Below are positions 25,835-35,561 of a stretch of DNA of 64,000 nucleotides, one piece after another. Every line of letters begins with the position of its first letter. The stretch's first letter is position 1. The position numbers and the translations under genes were made by a program. Below the pieces are notes generated by a model. It saw only the letters and a list, made by a program, of their open reading frames with translations. It did no database searches and was not told where the DNA came from. The DNA is taken from the NCBI RefSeq assembly GCF_019264345.1, contig NZ_JAHVAO010000001.1, positions 3,038,001 to 3,102,000 of the forward strand, written 5' to 3'. Source of the stretch: Marinobacter arenosus (GTDB taxonomy: Bacteria; Pseudomonadota; Gammaproteobacteria; Pseudomonadales; Oleiphilaceae).

Positions 25835-26982
25835 TACAGAAAACGCTCCAACAGGCTGTTCAGGTATCGCTGGCCCAGATCGGTGGCCTGGATGCGATGC
25901 CATTCCAGTAGCTTCTCTCTACGCAACTGATCAAGTTTTACCGCAACTGAAGTCAGCGGTAAACCCGTACGCTCGGTAAACAGTGTTTCTTCGACCCCGT
26001 CGCTCAGGCGGAGGGCGTTCATCAGGAATTCCAGCGGCAGGTCGGCGGGGGCAATCGACTCGGCTCCCGCCGTGCGGCTGCCGATCCGGTTCAGGTAAGC
26101 GTCCGGCTGCCGGGTTTTCCAGTAGCGGCGGATGCTGCCATCGGCCAGGCTGATTTTGCCGTGGGCCCCTGCGCCCAAGGCGAGGTAGTCCCCGAACGTC
26201 CAGTAGTTGAGGTTGTGGCGCGACGCCATCCCCGGCCGACTCCAGGCCGACACTTCGTAATCCCGGAATCCCCGTTGTCTCAGGTAATCCGCTCCCTGAC
26301 GGTAAATCTCCCAGAGCCGGTCGTCGTCGGGCAGGTCGGGTGGCCGGCTGTAGAATTCGGTGTTGGGTTCCAGCGTCAATTGGTACCAGGACAGATGCGG
26401 AGGGTTGTGGCTGAGGGCGGCTTCCAGGTCGGCGATGGCGTCTGCCGGCGTCTGGTCAGGCAGGCCGTGCATCAGGTCGACGTTGAAATTGGTAAAGCCG
26501 GCCTCTCGGGCCGCGGCAATGGCCCGGTGAGCGGCGGTGCTGTCATGGATGCGGCCGAGGGTTGTCAGATGCCTGGACTGGAAGCTCTGGACGCCAATCG
26601 AGAGCCGGTTGATTCCCGCAGCGCGGAAGGCTTCGAAGCGCCCTTCCTCCAGAGTGCCCGGATTGGCTTCCAGGGTTATTTCGGCCTCGTCAGCCAGGTT
26701 CAACCGGGACCGGAGTTCCCGGAACAGGGTCTGGTAGAACGCGCCGCTCATCAGCGACGGCGTGCCCCCGCCAATGAACACCGTCTCTATCTGCCGTGAG
26801 GCCGCAAACTCGAGGTCCTGGTCGAGGTCATCCAGCATCGCCCTCAGGTACTGGGTTTCCGGGATGTCCCCTTTAACGGCGTGGGAGTTGAAGTCGCAAT
26901 AGGGGCACTTTCGAACGCACCAGGGTACGTGCACATACAGGCTGAGTGGCGGTCGGACCGCCGCCGTGGCTGGGGCGGTCAC
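25834..26982 (-). CDS. hemW: HemW, radical SAM heme chaperone (HemN-like)
   Basis: 382 residues from a GTG at 26982. Residues 22, 26 and 29 form the CxxxCxxC radical-SAM cluster motif (CVRKCPYCDFNSH). HemN-like TVFIGGGTPSLM and SIGVQSF follow, and a HemN C-terminal domain ends the protein. HemW lacks the fourth cluster-binding cysteine of HemN (position after CxYC is Asp-Phe), consistent with heme delivery rather than coproporphyrinogen oxidation. It follows rdgB by 4 bp and overlaps the next gene by 1 base. Confidence 0.92.
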   Translation of the reverse strand: MTAPATAAVRPPLSLYVHVPWCVRKCPYCDFNSHAVKGDIPETQYLRAMLDDLDQDLEFAASRQIETVFIGGGTPSLMSGAFYQTLFRELRSRLNLADEAEITLEANPGTLEEGRFEAFRAAGINRLSIGVQSFQSRHLTTLGRIHDSTAAHRAIAAAREAGFTNFNVDLMHGLPDQTPADAIADLEAALSHNPPHLSWYQLTLEPNTEFYSRPPDLPDDDRLWEIYRQGADYLRQRGFRDYEVSAWSRPGMASRHNLNYWTFGDYLALGAGAHGKISLADGSIRRYWKTRQPDAYLNRIGSRTAGAESIAPADLPLEFLMNALRLSDGVEETLFTERTGLPLTSVAVKLDQLRREKLLEWHRIQATDLGQRYLNSLLERFL

Positions 26983-26986
26983 CGGC

Positions 26987-27598
26987 CTAGGCTCCCGTAC
27001 CGAGCTGTTCGACCAGCAGGCGGAGGGCGCGCCCCCGGTGGCTGATCCGGCTTTTTTCGGCGCGCGTCAGTTCGGCGGCGCTGCATTGGTGCTCAGGTAC
27101 CCAGAACACCGGATCGTAGCCAAAACCGCCTTCACCCCTCGGCTCGGTCAGGATGGCCCCTGGCCATCGGCCGTGGCAGACGATGGGGGTCGGATCATTG
27201 GCGTGGCGCAGGAAGACGAGCACGCAATGGAACTGGGCGCTTCGTCTGGACTCCGGGATGTCGGCCATGGCAGCCAGCAACGCCTTTACGTTGTCCTCAT
27301 CGGAGGCGCCGGTACCGGCGTATCGGGCCGAGCGCACCCCCGGCTCTCCACCCAGGCAATCGACAGCCAGGCCACTGTCGTCGGCCAGCGCTGGCATACC
27401 GGTTTCCCGGGCGGCGTGACGGGCCTTGAGAATGGCATTTTCCACGAAGGTCACTGCCGGCTCTTCCGCCTCGCTGACCCCGAGTTCGCCCTGGGCGACC
27501 GGTGTCAGCCCCAGCGGTGCCAGCAGGTCCGTCAGCTCAGCGATCTTGCCTTGGTTGTTACTGGCGATAACCAGCTTGTTGATGCGAGGTTCTGGCAT
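26987..27598 (-). CDS. rdgB: XTP/dITP diphosphatase (RdgB/HAM1)
   Basis: 203 residues from the ATG at 27598; an upstream frame to 27631 overlaps the preceding gene and is less likely. RdgB hydrolyses dITP, ITP and XTP to monophosphates, keeping inosine and xanthosine out of nucleic acids. The phosphate-binding [10 protein letters not shown] is near the N-terminus, and the catalytic [19 protein letters not shown] segment follows at about residue 68. The C-terminal SHRGRALR is typical. It lies 7 bp after the DUF4426 gene in the met cluster. Confidence 0.94.
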   Translation of the reverse strand: MPEPRINKLVIASNNQGKIAELTDLLAPLGLTPVAQGELGVSEAEEPAVTFVENAILKARHAARETGMPALADDSGLAVDCLGGEPGVRSARYAGTGASDEDNVKALLAAMADIPESRRSAQFHCVLVFLRHANDPTPIVCHGRWPGAILTEPRGEGGFGYDPVFWVPEHQCSAAELTRAEKSRISHRGRALRLLVEQLGTGA

Positions 27599-27605
27599 GG
27601 GCAAT

Positions 27606-28067
27606 TCAGTCGCTGAACAGTGTGTGGGCAAAACGTACCGGCAGGTCCTGGGGTTCGCCCGTGGGCCGTGCCGTGATGTTGAAGGTCATCAGTTCACCGG
27701 AGCTGTACTGGTATTCGGCGATAAAATACACCGCATCGCCCTCCTGGATTCGGCGGAACGCCAGGAAACGTACTTGCTGGATGTCGTTGGTGACCTTGCC
27801 TTCAACCTGACCGCTGACCGGGGACAGAGTTCCATCGTCGTTCTCTTTCATGATGGAGATATTGACGATGCCAATGCCTTTGCTGCGCTGCAGGTTATTG
27901 GCGCGGGCCACCTCCGGTGCAAGGAAGGTGCTGGGCAGCACGCTCCAGTGTACCTGGTAGTCCCCGAAATCGGTGTTTCCGGCGGCCTGGGCCTGGATCG
28001 AGAAACCAATCCAGACCAGCACAGCCAGGGCGATCTTGCTGAAGGTGTGACGCTTGGCACTGTTCAT
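27606..28067 (-). CDS. DUF4426 secreted protein
   Basis: 153 residues from the ATG at 28067, which overlaps the metW stop (ATGA). A signal peptide (about 1-28, ending AQAAG) precedes a beta-rich domain. The body matches DUF4426, whose genes sit between metW and rdgB in Pseudomonas (PA0388 position). Function is unknown. A periplasmic location follows from the signal peptide. Confidence 0.85.
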   Translation of the reverse strand: MNSAKRHTFSKIALAVLVWIGFSIQAQAAGNTDFGDYQVHWSVLPSTFLAPEVARANNLQRSKGIGIVNISIMKENDDGTLSPVSGQVEGKVTNDIQQVRFLAFRRIQEGDAVYFIAEYQYSSGELMTFNITARPTGEPQDLPVRFAHTLFSD

Positions 28068-28669
28068 TGCTCGTTCTCCCGTGTGATGCGGTAAATGGCA
28101 ATCTCCCCCAGCAGGTTGGGCCACAGCCTGGCCAGCCAGCTGTTCTGGTGTTGGCCGTCAACCACCCGTCGGCTCTTGATGCGAATGCCTTTCTGACGGC
28201 ACAGGGCTTCAAAATCCTTGAAGGTGCACAACCGGATGTTGGGGGTGTTGTACCATTTATACGGTAGTGCTTCGGATTCGGGCATGCGACCACTGAGCGC
28301 CAGTCCCCACCGCAGTCGCCAGTGGGCGAAGTTGGGGAAGGTAACAATCCCCTCGCGGCCGACCCGCAGCATTTCGTCGAGGACCTTGTCCGGCCGTCTT
28401 ACGGCCTGGAGCGCCTGGGTCATCAGGACGGTATCGAAGCTGCCGTCGTCAAAGTTGCCGAGTCCCTGGGTATCGATGTTCTGTTCAATGACCGCCACGC
28501 CACGGCCCATGCACGTGGTGATGTGGTCCGGGTTGATCTCCAGGCCAAAACCGCTGGCCCCGCGTTCCCGTTGCAGGTAATCGAGCAGGGTGCCATCGCC
28601 GCAGCCCAGGTCGAGTACATGGTGGCCCGGCTGGATCCACTGCTGGATGATTTCGAGGTCCGGTCTCAT
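28064..28669 (-). CDS. metW: MetW methyltransferase-like protein
   Basis: 201 residues from the ATG at 28669, which overlaps the metX stop (ATGA). It has the SAM-binding strand [15 protein letters not shown] near residue 18 and the MetW block [18 protein letters not shown]. MetW partners MetX and is needed for its full activity in several proteobacteria. The longer frame to 28882 lies within metX and is not coding. It is followed by the DUF4426 gene at a 4-bp overlap. Confidence 0.93.
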   Translation of the reverse strand: MRPDLEIIQQWIQPGHHVLDLGCGDGTLLDYLQRERGASGFGLEINPDHITTCMGRGVAVIEQNIDTQGLGNFDDGSFDTVLMTQALQAVRRPDKVLDEMLRVGREGIVTFPNFAHWRLRWGLALSGRMPESEALPYKWYNTPNIRLCTFKDFEALCRQKGIRIKSRRVVDGQHQNSWLARLWPNLLGEIAIYRITRENEQ

Positions 28670-29814
28670 GCACCTACCTCCCGTGCAACGCGATCCATAT
28701 AGGCGGTGAAGACATCGGTGTACCTGGGCGTCGGTATCAGAAACGCATCGTGGCCCCAGGGTGCGTCGATCTCCGAATAGCTCACTTTCCTGCGGGCGGC
28801 GATCATGGCGTTGACCATCTCCTCGGACCGCGCCGGGTTGAAGCGCCAGTCGGTGCTGAAGGACAGCACCAGGAACTCGCATTGGGTGCCCGTCAGCGCC
28901 CTGGAAAGGTCGCCACCATAATCGTACGCCGGATCAAAGTAATCCAGGGCCCGGGTCATCAGCAGGTAGGTGTTGGCATCGAAGGTCTCGGAAAAACGCT
29001 CGCCCTGGTACCGCAAGTAGCTTTCCACCTGGAATTCGGCGTCGTACCCGAATTTGTAGGCCTGATCCCGCAGTTCCCGTCCGAATTTCTCGCCCATGGA
29101 GGCGTCCGACAGGTAGGTGATGTGCCCAACCATTCGGGCCAGCATCAGTCCGCGCCGGGGCACCACATCAAAATCGTAGTAGCGACCGCCATGGAATTCC
29201 CGGTCTGAGGTGATGGCCTGTCGGGCCACCTCGTTGAAGGCAATGTTCTGGGCCGTCAGTCTGGGTGTGGACGCAATCACCACCGAGTGTTTGAGTCGGT
29301 CCGGATAGTCCAGGCTCCACTGCAGCGCCTGCATTCCCCCCAGGGAACCGCCAACGACAGCCGCCCAACACTGGATGCCCAGGCGGTCGGCCAGCAGGGC
29401 CTGGCTCTTCACCCAGTCGCCCACGGTAATAACAGGGAAGTCCGGCCCGTAGGGCTTGCCGGTGGCCGGGTTGGTGCTGCTGGGGCCGGTGCTGCCGTGA
29501 CAGCCGCCCAGGTTGTTGAGACTCACAACAAAAAAACGGTTGGTGTCGATGGGCTTGCCAGGCCCAATGCAGCTGTCCCACCAGCCGGGCTTGCGCTCAT
29601 CCATGGCGTGGTAGCCGGCGGCGTGGTGATGCCCGCTGAGTGCGTGGCAGATGAGCACGGCGTTGCTGGCGTCTGCATTCAGTTCGCCGTAGGTTTCAAC
29701 GACCAGGTCGTAACTGTCCAGCGCCTGACCGCAGGCCAGGTCTATGGGGGAATCAAAGTGATAAATCTGCGGGGAAACAATCCCGACAGAATCCGCGGGC
29801 AGGGAATCGGGCAT
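28666..29814 (-). CDS. metX: Homoserine O-acyltransferase (probably succinyl)
   Basis: 382 residues of the alpha/beta-hydrolase MetX family. It acylates L-homoserine for methionine synthesis. The nucleophile elbow [15 protein letters not shown] holds the catalytic serine. The conserved [11 protein letters not shown] and the C-terminal catalytic histidine region ([10 protein letters not shown]) are present. In Pseudomonas and most gammaproteobacteria with metX-metW, the enzyme uses succinyl-CoA; the choice between acyl donors cannot be settled by eye. No strong RBS precedes the ATG. It heads the minus-strand cluster to 25301. Confidence 0.93.
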   Translation of the reverse strand: MPDSLPADSVGIVSPQIYHFDSPIDLACGQALDSYDLVVETYGELNADASNAVLICHALSGHHHAAGYHAMDERKPGWWDSCIGPGKPIDTNRFFVVSLNNLGGCHGSTGPSSTNPATGKPYGPDFPVITVGDWVKSQALLADRLGIQCWAAVVGGSLGGMQALQWSLDYPDRLKHSVVIASTPRLTAQNIAFNEVARQAITSDREFHGGRYYDFDVVPRRGLMLARMVGHITYLSDASMGEKFGRELRDQAYKFGYDAEFQVESYLRYQGERFSETFDANTYLLMTRALDYFDPAYDYGGDLSRALTGTQCEFLVLSFSTDWRFNPARSEEMVNAMIAARRKVSYSEIDAPWGHDAFLIPTPRYTDVFTAYMDRVAREVGA

Positions 29815-29940
29815 TGGCGCGACAGGTTCCTGGTTCGATCCGTAAGTGTCTGGAACAGCAATGACGGAGCCATTGCCAGCCCAGCAGTTTAAAGCCGGGC
29901 CGTGATGGCTGCAACCGAAGGCGCAGGGAGGCGTCGGGGC

Positions 29941-31905
29941 TCAGACAGCCCCGGAGATATTGACGACTTTCTGCTGGATCAGGGTCGGAGCCGGTTTCCG
30001 GATCTGACGCTGCATGGCGTCGGCCAGTTCCAGTTGGCGGCGCAGGTCGGCAATGGTGTGATTCAGGCGCTCACGCTCCGCCCGGCCATCGCGGTCACTG
30101 CGCACCATGTCCCGCAGGCGCCGGATCTGGTGCTCGAGAAGCTGCTTCTGCTCCATGGAGTACTGCATGATGGGCAGCAGCGCTTCCTGGGGCCAGCGCT
30201 CGACGTCGGCTCGCACTCGGGCATGCAGCGTCCTGGCTTCGCCGACCATGACGTTGAAAAAGCGCCGAACCAGCATGGACTGTTCGGTCAGCAGGTTCTT
30301 GGGGCTGATGCGAAACCGCCGGGCTTTCTTGCGCAGTTCCCGGATGGCGATGACGTGCCGGCCTGAACGCAGCGGGATCGGCTCGAGGTGACGGGCTCGG
30401 GTGTCCTCGTTGTAGCGGCGGTAGATGGCGCCCACCATTTTCTCGGCCAGGTGCCCTTCGCTCAGCAAATTGGTCAGGTCGCTTTCCAACAGCTCGAAAA
30501 ACTGGTCCATCGCGCGATTCATGCCGGCGGTGGTCCAGCTTTTGGACATGGACTTGCGAATCCGGTCGGCGTGGCCTTCGAACCGTTCCTCGCTGACCAG
30601 TTTTTTCAGCATGTCGCCCTGGGAGTCCATCAGGCGGCGGCTGGAACGGAGGGTGATCAGCTTCTTGTAGTAGAAGTCGTAATCCTTCTGGGCGCGATCG
30701 GCCAGACGGCTGAGGGCCTGCTTGTCCATGGTGACGCCGGAGCAGGCCTCGAGCTCTTCTTCAAGGGAGTCGAGCCGGGTTTGCATGGCCGCCTGGCTGT
30801 TCTGCAGCATACCCAGCAAGTCGTTGATCAGGCTCTGGGTGATCAGCTGTTCCTTGTGCATCAGGATGCGCTGGATAATCAGGTGTTCCAGGCGCCCGAT
30901 GTTGGAGCGATCAAAGAGATCCTCGTCCCGTCGAACCCGGGCAACCAAGCCCTGCTTGGCCGACAGCGGAATCACATCGTGCTGGCGGATGCCGAGATGA
31001 TCGGCCGTGTAGGCTCGGACCCGCTCAATGGCATCCTGGGTGTGCTTCTCGCCCTGCAGGTCATCCCAGAGCACGTCAATCTTGTTCAGTACGGCGAACC
31101 GTCCGGCGCGGTGGTCGGCGTGCTCGGTATCGATGTGCTCTTTCCAGATGGTCATGTCGCTGGCCGTCACACCGGTATCAGCACTCAGTACGAAAATGAC
31201 CGCATGGGCGCGCGGCAGCATGCTGATGGTCAGCTCCGGCTCCGAGCCCAGGGCGTTCAGCCCGGGCGTATCCAGAATCCGCAAGCCCCGCTCGAACAGC
31301 GGATGGCGAATACTGATCTGGGCATTGCGCCACGCGGGCACCAGCACGTTGCCGGGGTTGTTGCGGTCGTGCTCCAGCATGTCTTCGTCGAAGCCCAGAT
31401 TGCGGGCCTCTTCCGGGAGCACGCTCTTGACCCGGGCGACCTCGGCCAGGACCTCGCGCATTACCTCTGGATCACGTTCGTCGAGCTCGTGCTTGACCCA
31501 ACGCTCCGGTTGTTTTCGCAGCTGCTGCAGGGACAGCTCACCGGTTCGGGTCTCAATGGGCAGCAATAACAGGTAGTTCTGGTTGGCACTGCGATCGAAG
31601 AACAGTTCGGTCGGACACATGGTGGTTCGTCCTGCCTGGGACGGCAGCATGCGCTGGCCAAATTCCGAGAAGAACAGGGCGTTGATCAGCTCCGTCTTAC
31701 CCCGCGAATACTCACCCACAAACGCAATGGTCAGTTCGTCCTCAATCAGCAGCTCAAGGCCGTTACGGATGCGGGTGCTGACGTCATCGGAAAACAGATT
31801 GTTGTCCTGCAGCCAAAGCCGGTAACGGCCAATCTGCCGGATCAACTCTTTCTTCCAGTTATGGTACGCCTCTACCTGCTGCGACAGAGTTCCCTGTTGA
31901 TTCAT
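29941..31905 (-). CDS. Bacterial dynamin-like GTPase
   Basis: 654 residues. The dynamin-type GTPase domain has the P-loop GEYSRGKT (residues 64-71), a switch threonine in AGRTTMCPTE, G3 DTPGLN near residue 210 and G4 NKID near 267. The long C-terminal two fifths are helical and charged, with predicted coiled coils near 385-430 and 590-645. No transmembrane paddle is obvious. GGA lies 8 bases before the ATG. Members remodel or tether membranes in known cases (BDLP, DynA, LeoA), but most are uncharacterised. It lies between metX and yggT, a position not held by a dynamin in Pseudomonas as I recall. Confidence 0.87.
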   Translation of the reverse strand: MNQQGTLSQQVEAYHNWKKELIRQIGRYRLWLQDNNLFSDDVSTRIRNGLELLIEDELTIAFVGEYSRGKTELINALFFSEFGQRMLPSQAGRTTMCPTELFFDRSANQNYLLLLPIETRTGELSLQQLRKQPERWVKHELDERDPEVMREVLAEVARVKSVLPEEARNLGFDEDMLEHDRNNPGNVLVPAWRNAQISIRHPLFERGLRILDTPGLNALGSEPELTISMLPRAHAVIFVLSADTGVTASDMTIWKEHIDTEHADHRAGRFAVLNKIDVLWDDLQGEKHTQDAIERVRAYTADHLGIRQHDVIPLSAKQGLVARVRRDEDLFDRSNIGRLEHLIIQRILMHKEQLITQSLINDLLGMLQNSQAAMQTRLDSLEEELEACSGVTMDKQALSRLADRAQKDYDFYYKKLITLRSSRRLMDSQGDMLKKLVSEERFEGHADRIRKSMSKSWTTAGMNRAMDQFFELLESDLTNLLSEGHLAEKMVGAIYRRYNEDTRARHLEPIPLRSGRHVIAIRELRKKARRFRISPKNLLTEQSMLVRRFFNVMVGEARTLHARVRADVERWPQEALLPIMQYSMEQKQLLEHQIRRLRDMVRSDRDGRAERERLNHTIADLRRQLELADAMQRQIRKPAPTLIQQKVVNISGAV

Positions 31906-32044
31906 TGGACTTTCCTTCTGCGCGACTACCGGGTGCTTCGGGCACGATGCTTACGGATTACGTTTCAGTAATACTATCCTGTTACCGAAATCATTGTGGG
32001 TGACGGGTACGCAGACTGTCGTTGAAATTGGCAGGAATTACAAT

Positions 32045-32082
32045 AAAAAAGCTGCAAAATCAGAAAGATGACTTTGCAGCTT
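32045..32082 (-). terminator. Intrinsic terminator of the yggS-proC-yggT unit
   Basis: A 10-bp perfect stem (32049-32058 with 32073-32082), a 14-base loop and a run of six T on the minus strand. It lies 55 bp past the yggT stop, so the dynamin gene needs its own promoter in the 140 bp before 31905. The promoter there is not clear. Confidence 0.8.
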
Positions 32083-32136
32083 CGGTATTTTGGTTTTCGT
32101 CGCGAACTGTTACAGAGTGTATCCGTGAGACGCGGT

Positions 32137-32721
32137 TTACATTCCGAGGCCGATGGAACCGAGCCCGGCGGCCATTTTCATGTGCTCAATGACCACGGAG
32201 ATCACGTTCAGAATCAGGAAGACGATGATCGGCGAGAGATCCAGTCCGCCCATGGAAGGCATGACATTGCGAACCGGGCGCATGACCGGCTCGGTGATCT
32301 GCGCCACCAGTTGAATCGCGGGGTGTCCACTGCCCGGGGCAATCCAGCTCACCACGACAACGGCAATCACCGACCAGAAATAGATCTTCACGATCAGGTC
32401 CAGGACGTTCAGCACGGCCCATACCATCAAGGTGACCGGGTTGATGCCGGGAATGCCGCCGTTCAGGGCAACGAGGATCAGGAAAAAGGTGATGGCCTGG
32501 ATAATGATGGCCAGAACCAGTGAGGCACCGTCAATGCCGCCCCAGCCCGGAATGAAGCGGCGCAGCGGGCGCAACGGCGGGTTGGTGGCCTTGACCACGA
32601 ACTGGGAGATCGGGTTGTAGAAATCGGCACGGGCCAGCTGCAGCAGAAACCGCAGCAGGACAATGGTCATATAAAAGGTGGACGCGATGAGCAGGATCGT
32701 AATCAGGATGTCTGCCAGCAT
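32137..32721 (-). CDS. yggT: YggT-family membrane protein
   Basis: 194 residues with two YggT repeats: about four to five hydrophobic helices and repeated PxxxPLR(R)-like loops (NPPLRPLRRFIPGWGG; EPVMRPVRNVMPSMGG). The role is unknown; family members are linked to osmotic shock, cell division or chloroplast thylakoid proteins in other lineages. GGAG lies 11 bases before the ATG. It follows proC by 22 bp, as in the Pseudomonas order. Confidence 0.9.
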   Translation of the reverse strand: MLADILITILLIASTFYMTIVLLRFLLQLARADFYNPISQFVVKATNPPLRPLRRFIPGWGGIDGASLVLAIIIQAITFFLILVALNGGIPGINPVTLMVWAVLNVLDLIVKIYFWSVIAVVVVSWIAPGSGHPAIQLVAQITEPVMRPVRNVMPSMGGLDLSPIIVFLILNVISVVIEHMKMAAGLGSIGLGM

Positions 32722-32743
32722 GAAGCCGTGTCTCCGTTATCGG

Positions 32744-33577
32744 TTACTGTTTGCCTGCCAGTTCACTGGCCATTTCTTCCGAGCGCTTGAAGGCCGCTTT
32801 GTAGGCCTTGCGGACCAGGTCGCGCATGCCACCGTCTTCGAAGGTGTTGATGGCCTGTTCGGTGGTGCCGCCGGGAGACATGACGTTGCGCTTCAGTTGG
32901 CCGGGGTCATGCTCGCTGCGCGCGGCCATTTCCGCCGCACCGGCCATGGTCTGAATGGCCAGCTGGCGGGCCGTGTCGGCGGCAATGCCTGCTTCGGTGG
33001 CGGCCTCTTCCAGGGCTTCCAGCATCAGGAAGAAGTAAGCGGGGCCGCTGCCGGAGAGGGCGGTAACCGCGTGCAGCAGATTTTCGTCATCCACCCAGAG
33101 CGCGGAGCCGATGCTCTCGAACACCGACTCGACCATCTTTTTCTGGTCCTCCTCGACACGATCGTTGGCAAACAGGCCGGCCGCGCCTTTGCCCACCAGT
33201 GACGGAGTGTTGGGCATCACCCGAACCAGCGGGAGGCCGCCGGCCAGCCAGCCATCGAGTGTGTCGGCAGTGAGGCCGGCCGCAATGGAAACCATCAGGG
33301 GGCGGGTGTTCTGCACCACCGGAGCGATATCGCGGCACACATCCGCCATGACCTGCGGTTTGACCGCAAGCACCACCATGTCCGCCTGTTGGGCGCAGTA
33401 GCGGTTATCGGTGGTGACGCTGACGCCGAATTTCTTGCGGATGGATTGCAGGTGGCCATCGTCCGGGGCGCTGACCCAGATGTCCGCGGCCTTGTAGCCA
33501 CTGTCCAGCATACCGCCAATGATGGCGCTGGCCATGTTGCCGGCACCAATAAATGAGATGGTTGGTGATGTGCTCAA
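32744..33577 (-). CDS. proC: Pyrroline-5-carboxylate reductase
   Basis: 277 residues from a TTG at 33577 that follows GGAGTGAACC. ProC reduces 1-pyrroline-5-carboxylate to proline with NADPH. The Rossmann motif FIGAGNMASAIIGGM is at residues 9-23. The signature near 230 (MSPGGTTEQAINTFEDGGM) and the conserved TALSGSGPAYFFLMLEAL are present. Length matches the family. It sits between yggS and yggT. Confidence 0.95.
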   Translation of the reverse strand: MSTSPTISFIGAGNMASAIIGGMLDSGYKAADIWVSAPDDGHLQSIRKKFGVSVTTDNRYCAQQADMVVLAVKPQVMADVCRDIAPVVQNTRPLMVSIAAGLTADTLDGWLAGGLPLVRVMPNTPSLVGKGAAGLFANDRVEEDQKKMVESVFESIGSALWVDDENLLHAVTALSGSGPAYFFLMLEALEEAATEAGIAADTARQLAIQTMAGAAEMAARSEHDPGQLKRNVMSPGGTTEQAINTFEDGGMRDLVRKAYKAAFKRSEEMASELAGKQ

Positions 33578-33639
33578 GGTTCACTCCAACGGTTGATCGG
33601 TTAAACGTCCGGACCTGATCATAGCAGGAACGGGCTGTT

Positions 33640-34344
33640 TCAGCTCTTCGCCGGGCGGGCGCCGAAAACATCGGTGCCGACTCGCACCCAGGTGGCGCCC
33701 TCCGCAATGGCCAGCTCCAGGTCGCCGGACATGCCCATGGACAGGGTATCGAGGGGGCCGGCATCCGGGTGTCGGTTTCTCAGGTCCTTCAGCGCCCCGG
33801 CGAGCTTGCGAAAGCTCAGGCGCAGGTCGGCTTCGGATTGGTCAGGATCCGGAATGGCCATCAGGCCGCGCAACGACACGTTCGGCAGTTCGCCGATTTC
33901 GGACACCAGGTCGGGCAATTCGTCGAGCCCACATCCCGCCTTGCTGTCCTCCTCATTTATGTTGACCTGGAGGCAGATATTCAATGGGCCCATCGCCGGC
34001 GCTCTCTGTTCACTGAGTCGGCGGGCTACTTTCAGGCGGTCCACGCTGTGCACCCAGGAGAAGGCCGCGGCAATCTGGCGGGTCTTGTTGGACTGGATCG
34101 GGCCAATGAAGTGCCAGTCGATGTCGGGCAGGTCGGCCAGGACGTCCATCTTGTCGAGAGCTTCCTGGAGGTAGTTCTCGCCGAAGGCGGTCTGGCCGGC
34201 AGCGGCCGCTTCCCGGAGGTCGTCGGCCGGACGGGTCTTGCTAACTGCCAACAGGCGCACAGAGCCGGGCTCGCGGCCCGCCTGCAATGTTGCTTTTTGT
34301 ATGCGTCGGGTTACGCTCCCGATGTTGTCTGCTATGCTGCTCAT
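33640..34344 (-). CDS. yggS: YggS, PLP homeostasis protein
   Basis: 234 residues from the ATG at 34344 (MSSIADNIG, the usual YggS start); a GTG/ATG at 34374/34371 would add ten residues. The PLP lysine is Lys36 in LLAVSKTRPADDLREA. The TIM-barrel block FGENYLQEALDKM and the phosphate-binding SMGMSGDLELAIAEG are present. YggS binds PLP and influences vitamin B6 and amino-acid pools but has no known catalytic activity. It is divergent from pilT, with 141 bp between. Confidence 0.93.
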   Translation of the reverse strand: MSSIADNIGSVTRRIQKATLQAGREPGSVRLLAVSKTRPADDLREAAAAGQTAFGENYLQEALDKMDVLADLPDIDWHFIGPIQSNKTRQIAAAFSWVHSVDRLKVARRLSEQRAPAMGPLNICLQVNINEEDSKAGCGLDELPDLVSEIGELPNVSLRGLMAIPDPDQSEADLRLSFRKLAGALKDLRNRHPDAGPLDTLSMGMSGDLELAIAEGATWVRVGTDVFGARPAKS

Positions 34345-34485
34345 AGTGTGAAATCGCCACGTCCGGTCCATCACCTTTACGGTGACACGTTACCCGCAGG
34401 TCACTGAAATGCCAAGTGAACCTCGCCAGGAAAGCCGCCGGACCGATGCTGCCGGAATAAAAGAAAAAGCCTTCCGAGGAATCCT

Positions 34486-35520
34486 ATGGATATTACTGAA
34501 CTGCTTGCCTTCTCGGCCAAACAGGGTGCGTCCGACTTGCACCTCTCTGCTGGCCTGCCGCCGATGATTCGTGTTGACGGCGATGTCCGTCGGATCAACC
34601 TGCCGCCCATGGAACACAAAGAGGTTCACGGGCTGATCTATGACATCATGAACGACAAGCAGCGTAAGGACTACGAGGAATTCCTGGAAACCGACTTCTC
34701 GTTCGAGGTTCCGGGGGTCGCCCGCTTCCGTGTCAACGCCTTTAATCAGAACCGGGGCTCCGGTGCGGTGTTCCGGACCATCCCCTCCAAGGTCCTGACC
34801 ATGGAGGACCTGGGCATGGGCCAGACCTTCAAGGATATTGCCTCGGTACCCCGTGGCCTCGTGTTGGTGACCGGGCCGACTGGCTCCGGTAAGTCCACCA
34901 CGCTGGCGGCGATGATCGACTACATCAACGACACCCGTTACGAGCACATCCTCACCATCGAGGATCCGATCGAATTCGTGCACGAATCCAAGAAGTGTCT
35001 GTTGAACCAGCGGGAAGTGCACCGGGATACCCTCGGCTTTAACGAAGCGCTCCGTTCCGCTCTGCGGGAAGACCCCGACATTATCCTGGTGGGTGAGCTG
35101 CGAGACCTTGAGACCATCCGCCTGGCGCTGACGGCGGCCGAAACTGGTCACCTGGTGTTCGGCACCCTGCACACCACCTCGGCGGCCAAGACCATCGACC
35201 GGGTGGTGGACGTGTTCCCGGCGGAAGAAAAATCCATGGTCCGCTCCATGCTGTCGGAGTCGCTGCAGGCGGTTATCTCCCAGACTCTGATGAAGAAGAT
35301 GGGCGGCGGCCGGATCGCGGCCCATGAAATCATGATTGGCACCGCAGCCATCCGGAACCTCATTCGTGAAGACAAGATCGCCCAGATGTATTCGGCCATC
35401 CAGACCGGTGGTTCCCTGGGTATGCAGACCCTGGACCAGTGCCTGGAGCGGTTGTTGCAGAAGGGCCTGATTTCCCGGGATGCGGCCCGTGCCAAAGCCA
35501 AGATGCCGGACAATTTCTGA
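34486..35520 (+). CDS. pilT: Type IV pilus retraction ATPase PilT
   Basis: 344 residues, the standard PilT length. It powers pilus retraction and twitching. Walker A GPTGSGKST is at residues 130-138, the Asp box is near 155-162, and the Walker B/His-box region EDPDIILVGELRDLETIRLAL follows. The C-terminal AIRNLIRE motif essential for retraction in other PilT proteins is present. GAGGA lies 5 bases before the ATG. It precedes pilU by 41 bp. Confidence 0.95.
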   Translation: MDITELLAFSAKQGASDLHLSAGLPPMIRVDGDVRRINLPPMEHKEVHGLIYDIMNDKQRKDYEEFLETDFSFEVPGVARFRVNAFNQNRGSGAVFRTIPSKVLTMEDLGMGQTFKDIASVPRGLVLVTGPTGSGKSTTLAAMIDYINDTRYEHILTIEDPIEFVHESKKCLLNQREVHRDTLGFNEALRSALREDPDIILVGELRDLETIRLALTAAETGHLVFGTLHTTSAAKTIDRVVDVFPAEEKSMVRSMLSESLQAVISQTLMKKMGGGRIAAHEIMIGTAAIRNLIREDKIAQMYSAIQTGGSLGMQTLDQCLERLLQKGLISRDAARAKAKMPDNF

Positions 35521-35561
35521 TCCGCGACTGACAAGAACCAAGAACCGCCACAGGTACTCTC

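Noticed and set aside
28670..28882. Longer metW start
   Set aside because: It lies inside metX; the ATG at 28669 overlaps the metX stop as ATGA and fits the family start.
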